Shown one piece after another: positions 1 through 6,191 of a stretch of 11,594 bases of DNA. Origin of the DNA: Bacillota bacterium (GTDB taxonomy: Bacteria > Bacillota_A > Clostridia > Peptostreptococcales > Anaerovoracaceae); the NCBI GenBank assembly GCA_017457585.1, contig JAFTHD010000031.1, positions 1-11,594 on the forward strand, written 5' to 3'. The translations under genes and the position numbers were made by a program. Under the pieces are notes generated by a model, which saw nothing but the letters and a program-made list of their open reading frames with translations, was not told where the DNA came from and did no database searches. The stretch's first letter is position 1. Each line of letters starts with the position of its first letter.

Positions 1-1164
1 CTTCACGTGCCCTACAGGAAGACGGGAAAGCTGATCGTCGCCTCTGATAGAGAAGATGAAGAAGGCGTAATAGAACTTTATGAGCAGGGAATGTCAAACG
101 GATGTGAAAATCTTAGGATAATCGGTGGAGAAGAGGCGAGGAGACTTGTAAATGGATTGGAATGTAAGCTTGCACTTTTTTCTCCGGAAACCGCAATAAC
201 AAATCCGTTTCTATATTGCGTAGCACTGGCGGAAAACGCTCACGAAAACGGTGTGGATTTTATGTTTGACTGCAAAGTCAATTCAATTGAAAAGAATGAA
301 GGCAGGTTCCTTATTAAGACTGGCAGGGAGAACTCGGAAGTTTACCGAAGTAAAATTATAGTAAACTGCGCAGGCCTTGGAGCCGACGAGATATCCTCAA
401 TGGCAGCAGGAACGAATTACAGGATATTTCCTTGCCGGGGTGAATACTATATCCTCGATGAAGATATAACCGGGATTCTTCCAATGCCGGTTTATCCTGC
501 ACCGAGGAAGGGCATTGGAGGTCTTGGTGTACATGTTACTCCTACTGCTGAGGGTAACGTAATAATAGGGCCAAGTGCTGTCTATATCGATTCCAAAGAC
601 GATTATTCAGTTACAAAAAATGTATTAGACAATCTTTTGGCAGAGGCATTTGAGCTGATACCTGAATTAAAGAGACTTAAACCAATAGGAAATTACAGCG
701 GTATAAGACCAAAGATGACCTCTCCCGATGAAGGTGGATATGACGACTTCATCATAGAGGAAGATAAGCTTGTCCCCGGACTTTTTAATATGATAGGCAT
801 TGAATCTCCCGGGCTCACAGCTTCGGTTCCTGCAGCTAAGTACATGGCAGGGCTCATAGGCAGCAAGTTGCGGCTTCAGGTTAAGGATATTTGGAAGAGC
901 AAACGAGATGGTATAGTAACTTTCAGAGATAAGACCATTGAAGAACAGGTTGCGCTCATATCCGCAGATCCTGAGTATGGCGAAATTTTATGCCGTTGCA
1001 GGAAGATAACCCGTGGAGAGATTCGACGCGCGATTGAAAACCCACTGGGCGTGCGTTCTTTAAGCGGCATAAAGTATAGGGCATGGCCAATGACGGGAAG
1101 ATGCAGCGGAGGATACTGCCTTCCCAAAATCACGGAGATGTTGATAAAGGATTACGGCATGTAG
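1..1164 (+). CDS. GlpA-like FAD-dependent oxidoreductase with C-terminal BFD [2Fe-2S] domain (5' partial)
   Basis: The reading frame is open from the first base, and the usual N-terminal FAD-binding GxGxxG segment is missing, so the start lies upstream; the GTG at 7 is not a convincing start. What remains matches the DAO/GlpA type: a KTGKLIVASD segment near the start, a second FAD-contact segment (IIVNCAGLGADEI), a long substrate domain, and the C-terminal FAD region ending in IGIESPGLTASVPAAKYMA. The tail is a BFD-like domain with cysteine codons at 991, 997, 1102 and 1117 (CxC, then 34 residues, then Cx4C), expected to hold a [2Fe-2S] cluster. Known family members oxidise glycerol-3-phosphate or 2-hydroxyacids such as L-2-hydroxyglutarate. 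The next gene codes for an electron-transfer flavoprotein of the kind usually paired with this one. The exact substrate cannot be told from the sequence. Confidence 0.85.
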   Translation, partial: LHVPYRKTGKLIVASDREDEEGVIELYEQGMSNGCENLRIIGGEEARRLVNGLECKLALFSPETAITNPFLYCVALAENAHENGVDFMFDCKVNSIEKNEGRFLIKTGRENSEVYRSKIIVNCAGLGADEISSMAAGTNYRIFPCRGEYYILDEDITGILPMPVYPAPRKGIGGLGVHVTPTAEGNVIIGPSAVYIDSKDDYSVTKNVLDNLLAEAFELIPELKRLKPIGNYSGIRPKMTSPDEGGYDDFIIEEDKLVPGLFNMIGIESPGLTASVPAAKYMAGLIGSKLRLQVKDIWKSKRDGIVTFRDKTIEEQVALISADPEYGEILCRCRKITRGEIRRAIENPLGVRSLSGIKYRAWPMTGRCSGGYCLPKITEMLIKDYGM

Positions 1165-1220
1165 CCAAACGAAATCAATTACAGAGATGTAGGCAGCGGT
1201 ATGTTCACAGGAGAGGTGAA

Positions 1221-2588
1221 ATGAGAGATGCAGATGTAATCGTCATCGGAGCAGGTCCCGGCGGACTTGCGGCTGCTGCATCCGCAGGGGAAAAAGGCGC
1301 TGATGTTTTGCTCATAGAGAGAGAACACAGAACCGGAGGAATATTGAATCAGTGTATTCACGATGGATTCGGGCTGGTGCGCTACAATGCGCAGCTAACG
1401 GGGCCGGAGTATGCTGCACGATCACTTGCTGAGGTTGACCTATGTCATGTAAGGATTCTGAACGATACTATGGTTACGGCAATCAGAAGAACCAAAGAAT
1501 CCCTTGTTGTGACAGCAGTATCCCGCGATTCTGTCAGAGGATATTGTGCAGGTTCGGTCATTCTCGCCACAGGATGCAGGGAACGAACCAGGGGTATGAT
1601 AGGAATACCGGGTACGCGGCCTGCAGGTATATTCACTGCAGGAACTGCACAAAACCTTATAAACACGAAAAATGTAATGGTAGGAAGACGAGCAGTCATT
1701 CTTGGAACAGGTGATATCGGACTCATAATGGCAAGGAGACTTACCATAGAAGGAGCCGAGGTTGTATGTGCTATTGAGGCGAGAGAGAAGCCGCAGGGAC
1801 TTGCAAGGAATGTAAGGCAGTGCATTCAGGATTTTGGGATACCGCTCTATCTGTCCCACACAGTTACTAACGTCATCGGGAAAAGAAGACTTGAGGCCGT
1901 AATCATGTCCAGGGTGGATTCAGAGGGGAGCCCGATTCCCGGTTCTGAGAAAAAAATCGAATGCGATACTCTTATTCTTTCCGTTGGACTGATACCGGAA
2001 AACGAAGTGGCTCAGACTGCCGGTGTTTCTCTTGATAAAAATACGAACAGTATAATTACAGATGATTTTTTAATGACTGAAGTCCCCGGGATTTTTGCCT
2101 GCGGCAACTGCAAGGGGATAATGGATCTCGCGGATTACGTGTCCCTTGAGGGAGAGGTGGCAGGTGAGAATGCGGCTGCATATGCCCTTAACATGAATAT
2201 GCGGCCATCACATGTAAAAGGAACGGGTACTGCACCAAAAGGAATGCCCGAAGAAGGCGTGTTAACGTGCCTGTTTTGCCCAAAGGGATGCAGCTTGAAA
2301 ACAGAAGGCGATAGGGTTACAGGTAACGGATGCAGAAAGGGTCTGGAATTTGCAGCTTTTGAAAAGACTGCACCTCGCAGGGTTCTTACAACGACGGTAA
2401 AAACCGCCGAAAGGGGGGACTTACTTCCAGTCAGGAGCGAAGGGTATCTACCTCTAAAAAGCATTTCTGATATAGCAGATATACTCAGAAATATCAGGGT
2501 TTGCGAACCGGTCAAAGAGGGACAGCTCATTACATGCATCGGTAATCCGGTTAGCGCGAAGATTGTTTCTCAGTGTAATCACGAATAG
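1221..2588 (+). CDS. NAD(P)/FAD-dependent oxidoreductase fused to a C-terminal DUF1667 domain
   Basis: This is a 455-aa flavoprotein. ATG 1221 is chosen because AGGAG lies at 1209-1213 and the FAD motif GAGPGG follows at residues 10-15; the frame is open further upstream, but that part overlaps the previous gene's tail and looks non-homologous. A second nucleotide-binding motif (GTGDIG, 162-167) should bind NAD(P)H. CGNC (294-297) followed by the DLADYVS segment is the C-terminal FAD region of this family. Residues about 347-447 match DUF1667, with C350, C353, C357 and C371 (Cx2Cx3Cx13C), a pattern suited to a [4Fe-4S] cluster. In most genomes I know of, DUF1667 is a separate small gene in a three-gene set with the GlpA-like protein and this flavoprotein; here it is one chain. 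The likely role is moving electrons from the upstream dehydrogenase to NAD(P) or another carrier. The gap to the upstream gene is 56 bases, so the two are probably co-transcribed. Confidence 0.88.
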   Translation: MRDADVIVIGAGPGGLAAAASAGEKGADVLLIEREHRTGGILNQCIHDGFGLVRYNAQLTGPEYAARSLAEVDLCHVRILNDTMVTAIRRTKESLVVTAVSRDSVRGYCAGSVILATGCRERTRGMIGIPGTRPAGIFTAGTAQNLINTKNVMVGRRAVILGTGDIGLIMARRLTIEGAEVVCAIEAREKPQGLARNVRQCIQDFGIPLYLSHTVTNVIGKRRLEAVIMSRVDSEGSPIPGSEKKIECDTLILSVGLIPENEVAQTAGVSLDKNTNSIITDDFLMTEVPGIFACGNCKGIMDLADYVSLEGEVAGENAAAYALNMNMRPSHVKGTGTAPKGMPEEGVLTCLFCPKGCSLKTEGDRVTGNGCRKGLEFAAFEKTAPRRVLTTTVKTAERGDLLPVRSEGYLPLKSISDIADILRNIRVCEPVKEGQLITCIGNPVSAKIVSQCNHE

Positions 2589-2620
2589 CACAATAAGTAT
2601 CTGTGATTGAGTAAATTTCG

Positions 2621-2649
2621 TTTACAAGATTTGTTTATTATGATATAAA
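2621..2649 (+). promoter_or_regulatory. Promoter of rnpB
   Basis: There is a -35 box TTTACA at 2621-2626, a 17-base spacer, and a -10 box TATAAA at 2644-2649 preceded by TGA, which makes an extended -10. Transcription would begin near 2656, about 25 bases before the P1 helix of RNase P RNA. Confidence 0.65.
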
Positions 2650-2680
2650 AGATAGGTGCGAAATGTAATAATGTTCAAAA

Positions 2681-3031
2681 GTGGGTAATACAGACGGTCG
2701 CGCGCGACTTCGGGTCGTGTGAGGAAAGTCCGGGCTCCATAGGGCGAGGATGCCGGATAACGTCCGGCGTAGGTAACTATAGGGAAAGTGCAACAGAAAC
2801 ACACCGCCGAAACGGGTAATGCCGTGGTAAGGGTGAAATTGCGAGGTAAGAGCTCACAGGGGAACATGGTAACATGTTCTTCGTGTAAACCCCATCCGGA
2901 GCAAGACCAAGTTAGGGCATAGAAGGCGGCTGCCCGTCGCTGCCCGGTAGGTGGGTCGCTTGAGCCTGTTGGTAACAGCAGGTCGAGATAGATGATCGTC
3001 AGATACAGAACCCGGCTTACGTGTTGCCCAC
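2681..3031 (+). ncRNA. rnpB: RNase P RNA (class A-like)
   Basis: This is the catalytic RNA of RNase P, which trims the 5' leader of tRNA precursors. The conserved core GAGGAAAGTCCGGGCTCC lies at 2721-2738, and the GGTAAGGGTGAAA and GGTAAGAGCTCAC blocks follow near 2826-2857. The conserved 3' segment ACAGAACCCGGCTTAC is at 3005-3020. The ends are set by helix P1, in which 2681-2691 pairs with 3021-3031 over 11 base pairs including G·T pairs. Helix P2 forms between 2693-2699 and 2994-3000. The layout resembles the E. coli-type (class A) molecule rather than the Bacillus class B form, as is usual in Clostridia. The mature ends may differ by a few bases. I see no clear terminator right after it; the tRNA-Leu gene begins 107 bases downstream with its own promoter. 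Confidence 0.96.
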
Positions 3032-3074
3032 TCGTATATCGTATTTCAAGTGAAGGATTTTATCAAAAAAGGTC

Positions 3075-3102
3075 TTGCAAACGTGCTGAAATACGGTATA
3101 AT
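3075..3102 (+). promoter_or_regulatory. Promoter of tRNA-Leu
   Basis: There is a -35 box TTGCAA at 3075-3080, a 16-base spacer, and a perfect -10 box TATAAT at 3097-3102. Transcription would start around 3109, at a short hairpin (GTCGCA at 3109-3114 against TGCGAC at 3117-3122) that lies in the 5' leader removed by RNase P. Confidence 0.65.
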
Positions 3103-3138
3103 AATAAAGTCGCAAGTGCGACGAACAATTCCATATGT

Positions 3139-3225
3139 GCGGATATGGCGGAATTGGCAGACGCGCACGGTTCAGGTCCGTGTGAAGGTTACTTCATGGG
3201 GGTTCGAATCCCTTTATCCGCACCA
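3139..3225 (+). tRNA. tRNA-Leu (anticodon CAG), CCA encoded
   Basis: The cloverleaf is complete. The acceptor stem is GCGGATA (3139-3145) with TATCCGC (3215-3221), followed by discriminator A and an encoded CCA (3223-3225). The anticodon stem is CACGG/CCGTG around the loop TTCAGGT (3171-3177), giving anticodon CAG at 3173-3175, which reads CTG. The long variable arm (TGAAG GTTA CTTCA, 3183-3196) marks a class II tRNA, as expected for leucine. The T arm has the TTCGAAT loop at 3203-3209, and its stem contains two G·T pairs. The 3' part of this gene is copied again downstream in both orientations. Confidence 0.97.
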
Positions 3226-3227
3226 GT

Positions 3228-3266
3228 TTCAAAGAAGACACCATTTGTATTGGTGTCTTCTTTGAA
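3228..3266 (+). terminator. Hairpin directly after tRNA-Leu, probable terminator
   Basis: A perfect 16-bp inverted repeat (3228-3243 with 3251-3266) surrounds a 7-base loop, starting 3 bases after the encoded CCA. It has no long T run after it, only scattered Ts, so it may act as a weak terminator, a processing signal, or a bidirectional structure. A diverged version of this hairpin recurs at 3399-3440. Confidence 0.6.
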
Positions 3267-3279
3267 GTTAATGAGTTTT

Positions 3280-3401
3280 ATAAGGGGATTCGAACCCGAA
3301 AGGGCGTGAGGCTCCGGTGTAGCCTCACGGTACGAGCACAGCAGCGCTGGGCGGAGTACGGCGGATGCGCAGCATGCGCGAAAATCCCTTTATCCGCACC
3401 A
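3280..3401 (+). repeat. Structured element bounded by an inverted and a direct copy of the tRNA-Leu 3' end
   Basis: The left boundary (3280-3297, ATAAGGGGATTCGAACCC) is the reverse complement of tRNA bases 3200-3217 (T arm and acceptor) at 17 of 18 positions. The right boundary (3383-3401, AATCCCTTTATCCGCACCA) is a perfect 19-base direct copy of tRNA bases 3207-3225. The two boundaries can pair with each other (ATAAGGGGATT with AATCCCTTTAT). Inside are a CCC-GAAA-GGG hairpin with a GNRA-type loop (3295-3304), a perfect 9-bp stem (3305-3313 with 3321-3329), and a small GCGCA/TGCGC hairpin (3367-3379). The interior is GC-rich compared with its surroundings. No protein gene is credible here. It could be a tRNA-derived mobile or palindromic repeat, or a structured RNA; I cannot tell which. 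Confidence 0.75.
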
Positions 3402-3440
3402 ATTTCAAAAGGACACCGGCAGGTGTCCTATTGAAATTGG
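3399..3440 (+). terminator. Second terminator-like hairpin after the duplicated tRNA end
   Basis: The arms 3399-3417 and 3422-3440 pair over 19 positions with a single A/A mismatch around a 4-base loop. It follows the duplicated CCA end just as the hairpin at 3228-3266 follows the real tRNA, and the sequence just after the CCA (TTTCAAA, GACACC) is shared, so tRNA end plus hairpin were probably duplicated together. There is no T run. Bases 3441-3482 after it hold nothing I recognise. Confidence 0.5.
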
Positions 3441-3482
3441 TACAGCAAGTGTGCAGTAGCAAGATTATGTTTTGGGGCATAA

Positions 3483-3582
3483 GCAAATTCGCTGGATCGG
3501 TCAGAGAAATGTATCATTCAGCGATTCTGTGTTTATGAATTCGCTGGATGGCATGATTTTCTGTGGTAAACAGCGAATTTGC
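3483..3582. repeat. Palindromic repeat unit 1
   Basis: The core unit (3484-3580) is 97 bases and shares about 91% identity (9 differences by eye) with unit 2 at 3640-3736. Its ends form a perfect 12-bp inverted repeat (GCAAATTCGCTG at 3483-3494, CAGCGAATTTGC at 3571-3582). Inside, TTCAGCGATTCT (3517-3528) and GAATTCGCTGG (3537-3547) are further inverted and direct variants of the same core, so the unit can fold as two successive hairpins. It is MITE-like in form, but I see no target-site duplication. An open frame crosses both units, but it follows the repeat and is not credible as a gene. Confidence 0.8.
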
Positions 3583-3608
3583 GAAATCAGTAAGAGCGAA
3601 CGGCAGTT

Positions 3609-3639
3609 ATTTTCCAGGCAAACAGTGAATCTTCGAACT
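3609..3639. repeat. Degenerate fragment of the palindromic repeat
   Basis: Bases 3609-3630 (ATTTTCC, then GGCAAACAGTGAAT) closely resemble the right end of units 1 and 2 (ATTTTCT, then GGTAAACAGCGAAT) with a one-base gap. This suggests a third, decayed copy in the 59 bases between the two intact units. Confidence 0.5.
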
Positions 3640-3736
3640 CAAATTCGCTGGATCGGTCGGAAAATTGTATTATTCAGCGATTCTAAGTTTGTAAATTCGC
3701 TGGATGGCATGATTTTCTCTGGTAAACAGCGAATTT
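3640..3736. repeat. Palindromic repeat unit 2
   Basis: This is the second 97-base unit, starting 156 bases after unit 1 begins. Its ends are AAATTCGCTG (3641-3650) and CAGCGAATTT (3727-3736), a 10-bp inverted repeat. The internal order of core motifs (+, -, +, -) is the same as in unit 1. The differences cluster in the loops and the central linker, while all the CAGCGA/TCGCTG arms are kept, which suggests that folding or recognition of the arms has been conserved. Bases 3737-3785 beyond it show no recognisable feature. Confidence 0.8.
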
Positions 3737-3785
3737 ACAGTTTTGAAACATACGCCCTATCCATTTATTCAATGAATCACTTGCA

Positions 3786-3814
3786 TTGAATTTTACATAT
3801 TTTTGATATATACT
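3786..3814 (+). promoter_or_regulatory. Promoter of the tcdA group
   Basis: There is a -35 box TTGAAT at 3786-3791, a 17-base spacer, and a -10 box TATACT at 3809-3814. The predicted start near 3821 leaves a 5' leader of about 30 bases before the tcdA start at 3851, with AGGAGG at 3841-3846. Confidence 0.6.
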
Positions 3815-3850
3815 GATTATGTTTTAAATCATACTAATTTAGGAGGGATT

Positions 3851-4633
3851 ATGCTTAACGAGTTTTCCAGAACAGAAATATTATACGGCAGAGCAGCTAT
3901 GGACAAACTTGCTGACAGCAGAGTCATAATTTTTGGAATCGGCGGAGTGGGGGGATACGTTGTTGAAGCTCTCGCAAGATCCGGTATTGGAGCGTTGGAT
4001 CTGGTTGATGATGATATAGTTTGCCTTACAAATATTAACAGGCAGCTCCTTGCAACAAGACAGTCCGTTGGCCATTACAAGGTGGATCTCGGTGCAGAAA
4101 GGGTCGCAAGCATTTCCCCATCATGCAAAGTAACAACATATAAGACATTTTATATGCCGGATACACAGGATCAGTTCGATTTGAGCCAGTACGACTATGT
4201 TGTGGATGCAATTGATACCGTTACCGGTAAACTCGCTATCGTTATGAATTCAAAGAAAGCCGGAGTCCCTGTAATATCTTCGATGGGAGCTGGCAATAAA
4301 AAAGATGCATCGGCTTTTGAAGTGGCGGATATCTACGAGACATCCGTATGTCCTCTTGCAAAGGTGATGCGTCATGAACTGAGAAAGAGAGGGATCGATT
4401 CTCTCAAAGTTGTCTATTCCAAAGAGAAACCTACAAGACCGATCGAAGATATGTCTATAAGCTGCAGGAGGCACTGCATATGTCCGCCTGAAGCCGCGAG
4501 AACATGTCTCGAGAGGCGGGACATTCCAGGTTCAACGGCCTTTGTTCCATCTGTTGCAGGTTTAATAATCGCAGGCGAGGTTATAAATGATCTGACAGCG
4601 CAGGTGCCTGCTCCGAAGACGGGAGAAATGTGA
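3851..4633 (+). CDS. tcdA: tRNA threonylcarbamoyladenosine dehydratase (TcdA/CsdL)
   Basis: This 260-aa E1/ThiF-fold enzyme uses ATP to dehydrate t6A at position 37 of ANN-decoding tRNAs to cyclic ct6A. The nucleotide-binding loop GIGGVGG is at residues 29-35, the DLVDDD segment is at 50-55, and the N-x-N-R-Q motif (61-65) typical of E1-like adenylating enzymes follows. The C-terminal block with IPGSTAFVPSVAGLIIAGEVI (about 225-245) is characteristic of TcdA. The length fits the family. ATG 3851 is chosen for the AGGAGG at 3841-3846 and a good fit to family N-termini; the frame is open to an earlier codon at 3803, but that lies in the promoter. The stop TGA shares one base with the ATG of the next small gene, which suggests translational coupling. 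TcdA needs a partner system (CsdA-CsdE in E. coli); none is recognisable here. Confidence 0.93.
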   Translation: MLNEFSRTEILYGRAAMDKLADSRVIIFGIGGVGGYVVEALARSGIGALDLVDDDIVCLTNINRQLLATRQSVGHYKVDLGAERVASISPSCKVTTYKTFYMPDTQDQFDLSQYDYVVDAIDTVTGKLAIVMNSKKAGVPVISSMGAGNKKDASAFEVADIYETSVCPLAKVMRHELRKRGIDSLKVVYSKEKPTRPIEDMSISCRRHCICPPEAARTCLERRDIPGSTAFVPSVAGLIIAGEVINDLTAQVPAPKTGEM

Positions 4634-4782
4634 TGTTCGAAAAATTGAAAGAATCAATTAACGACAGGCTTGAGAAAATGGCAAAATCAAATGAAGAGGT
4701 AATGGGACCCGGCAGACCGGACTGCTGTACGTTAAACAGGCAGGAGAATATCAAGCAGCAGAACCAGAAGGGAAGGAAATAG
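4633..4782 (+). CDS. 49-aa Cys-Cys microprotein coupled to tcdA
   Basis: The ATG at 4633 overlaps the tcdA stop (TGATG), and the stop TAG ends 3 bases before the aminotransferase start, so this short frame fills the gap exactly. The predicted protein is very hydrophilic. Residues 1-24 look like a charged amphipathic helix (FEKLKESINDRLEKMAKSN). A short GPGRPDCC segment follows, with adjacent cysteines at C31 and C32, and then a Gln/Lys-rich tail. It has no signal peptide or membrane segment. From memory, small proteins with a similar helix and a DCC motif occur after tcdA in other Clostridia, which supports a real gene, but I cannot confirm this here. The paired cysteines may bind metal or take part in sulfur or redox chemistry. 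That is inference; the function is unknown. Confidence 0.72.
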   Translation: MFEKLKESINDRLEKMAKSNEEVMGPGRPDCCTLNRQENIKQQNQKGRK

Positions 4783-4785
4783 AAC

Positions 4786-5979
4786 ATGCCTGAATTAAGC
4801 AAAAGGGTAGGTACTTTTACAGATTCAGTCATAAGAAGAATGACGAGAATCAGCAATAAATACGGTGCTATCAACTTGTCCCAGGGATTTCCGGATTTCG
4901 ATCCTCCGCAAGTCATGATGGACAGGCTCTCAGAGATAGCCCATGAGGGTCCTCATCAGTATTCTATAACATTCGGTGCTCAGAACTTCAGAGAGGCGGT
5001 GTGCCGCAAACAGAGCAAGGCTATCGGAAGATATATAGACCCGGAATCCGAGATAGTCATAACATGTGGCGGTACCGAATCTATGATGAGTGCAATGATG
5101 ACAATCTGCAATCCCGGGGATAAGGTGATGGTGTTTTCACCTTTTTACGAGAACTATGGAGCTGATGCTATATTGTCCGGAGCAGAACCGATCTATATAC
5201 CGCTCGTACCGCCTCACTATGACTACGATATTGAAATGATCGAGAATGGATTCAAAGAAGGTGCTAAAGCGATCATAATTTGCAATCCATCAAACCCGTG
5301 CGGCAAGGTTTTCACGCGCGATGAGCTGATGGAAATCGGTGAACTTTGCATTAAATACGACGCATTTGCAGTCATGGATGAGGTGTATGAGCATCTGGTA
5401 TATGAACCGGCTGTCCATACCTTCATGTCAGGGCTTCCGGGTATGTTTGATCACACAATTACCTGCAATTCATTGAGTAAAACATATTCTATTACAGGAT
5501 GGCGTCTCGGATATCTTATAGGTCCTGCAGATGTTGTTGAAGGGGCACGAAAAGTTCATGATTTTCTCACTGTTGGGGCGGCGGCGCCACTTCAGGAAGC
5601 AGCAGTAGAAGGGCTCAATCTTCCCGACTCCTATTATGAGGAACTCAACAGGGAGTACAGGGAAAAGAGGGATTTCTTCTGTGAAGGACTTGATGAGATC
5701 GGACTTAAGCACAATGTTCCGGAAGGTACATATTTTGTTCTTGTAGACATAAGCGATTTCCTCGAATTGGAACAGTTCAAGGGATTTACAGATATGGAAT
5801 TCTGTGAATGGCTGATAAGAGAAGTCGGCGTTGCAGCTGTTCCGGGATCCAGCTTTTTCAGGGAAGATGTCAACAATCTTATCAGATTTCATTTTGCAAG
5901 AGGCAGAGATACTTTGAGCGAAGTGTTGAGAAGGCTTGAAAAGTTGAGGACGCTTCTGGAGAATGATCATTCTCTGTAA
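4786..5979 (+). CDS. Class I/II pyridoxal-phosphate aminotransferase
   Basis: The 397-aa protein has the fold-type I aminotransferase pattern. It shows the N-terminal NLSQGFPDFDPP (30-41) typical of the kynurenine/methionine aminotransferase (YbdL/KAT-like) branch. The cofactor-contact NPSNP is at 167-171, an aspartate (D198) lies in MDEVYE, the PLP-binding lysine K232 is in SLSKTYSITGWR, and a C-terminal Arg in IRFHFARG should bind the substrate carboxylate. Length and motifs are complete. The start at 4786 is 3 bases after the preceding stop, and a purine-rich GGGAAGG lies at about 4770-4776. It most likely transfers the amino group of a neutral or aromatic amino acid (Met, Gln, Phe, Tyr or kynurenine) to a 2-oxoacid. 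Exact specificity cannot be read from the sequence. It is cytosolic and transcribed with tcdA. Confidence 0.92.
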   Translation: MPELSKRVGTFTDSVIRRMTRISNKYGAINLSQGFPDFDPPQVMMDRLSEIAHEGPHQYSITFGAQNFREAVCRKQSKAIGRYIDPESEIVITCGGTESMMSAMMTICNPGDKVMVFSPFYENYGADAILSGAEPIYIPLVPPHYDYDIEMIENGFKEGAKAIIICNPSNPCGKVFTRDELMEIGELCIKYDAFAVMDEVYEHLVYEPAVHTFMSGLPGMFDHTITCNSLSKTYSITGWRLGYLIGPADVVEGARKVHDFLTVGAAAPLQEAAVEGLNLPDSYYEELNREYREKRDFFCEGLDEIGLKHNVPEGTYFVLVDISDFLELEQFKGFTDMEFCEWLIREVGVAAVPGSSFFREDVNNLIRFHFARGRDTLSEVLRRLEKLRTLLENDHSL

Positions 5980-6072
5980 CCGGATTGCACTATGACAGCA
6001 AGTCAATAAAATGTTTTGAAAGATGCGTTTATAAAGGTTGAAATGACTGGATTTTCGCCAAGTTAATTGACT

Positions 6073-6100
6073 AAGTTGCTGTTTTACGGTACAGCAATTT
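6073..6100 (+). terminator. Inverted repeat, possible terminator of the aminotransferase transcript or operator
   Basis: Arms AAGTTGCTGT (6073-6082) and ACAGCAATTT (6091-6100) pair over 10 positions with one G·T, around an 8-base loop. It is the only hairpin I find between the aminotransferase stop and the next leader. It has only three Ts at its end. A possible -35 box lies in the loop, so it could instead be a repressor site. Confidence 0.35.
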
Positions 6101-6110
6101 GATGTAAAAT
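6083..6110 (+). promoter_or_regulatory. Possible promoter of the NhaC-family gene
   Basis: A weak candidate: -35 TTTACG at 6083-6088, a 16-base spacer, and -10 TAAAAT at 6105-6110. Transcription would start about at 6117, at the edge of the next hairpin. An alternative -35, TTGACT at 6067-6072, lacks a good -10 at the right distance. Confidence 0.3.
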
Positions 6111-6115
6111 ATAGG

Positions 6116-6137
6116 GGCAAGCGAGGGCTTGCCTTTT
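6116..6137 (+). terminator. Rho-independent terminator or leader attenuator before the NhaC-family gene
   Basis: GGCAAGC (6116-6122), a GAGG loop, and GCTTGCC (6127-6133) are followed by TTTTGCTTT. It is a compact terminator-like hairpin. It may end the upstream transcript. If transcription of the next gene begins upstream of it, it would sit in that gene's leader as an attenuator; the sequence does not decide this. Confidence 0.6.
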
Positions 6138-6191
6138 GCTTTGCACGAAATTATGTTTTAAGTTTTTAGGTAAAGGAGATTAGAACAAGAA

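Noticed and set aside
1083..1220. Longer N-terminus for the DUF1667-fusion flavoprotein
   Set aside because: The extra 46 residues overlap the BFD tail of the previous gene in another frame. ATG 1221 has a good ribosome binding site and puts the FAD motif at the normal distance.
2992..3309. Open frames of 105 and 71 codons across the end of rnpB and tRNA-Leu
   Set aside because: They run through RNA genes that are certain. The translated tRNA-like words are a well-known artefact of reading tRNA genes as protein.
3207..3401. attL/attR pair of an integrated element
   Set aside because: The perfect 19-base direct repeats at the tRNA end look like attachment sites, but only 157 bases lie between them, with no integrase and with an additional inverted copy. 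An old scar remains possible.
3483..3736. CRISPR array
   Set aside because: There are only two full units, each 97 bases with internal palindromes, and no regular short repeats with unique spacers or cas genes.
3472..3789. A 105-codon open frame across the palindromic repeats
   Set aside because: Its two halves repeat the same translated words because the DNA is repeated, there is no ribosome binding site, and the DNA is better explained as non-coding palindromic repeats.
3803..3850. Earlier start for TcdA
   Set aside because: This stretch contains the -10 box and leader. AGGAGG at 3841-3846 fits ATG 3851, and the family N-terminus begins there.
5470..6120. A 216-codon frame on the - strand
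   Set aside because: It lies mostly opposite the aminotransferase, shows no domain I recognise, and is one of many long antisense shadows in this window.
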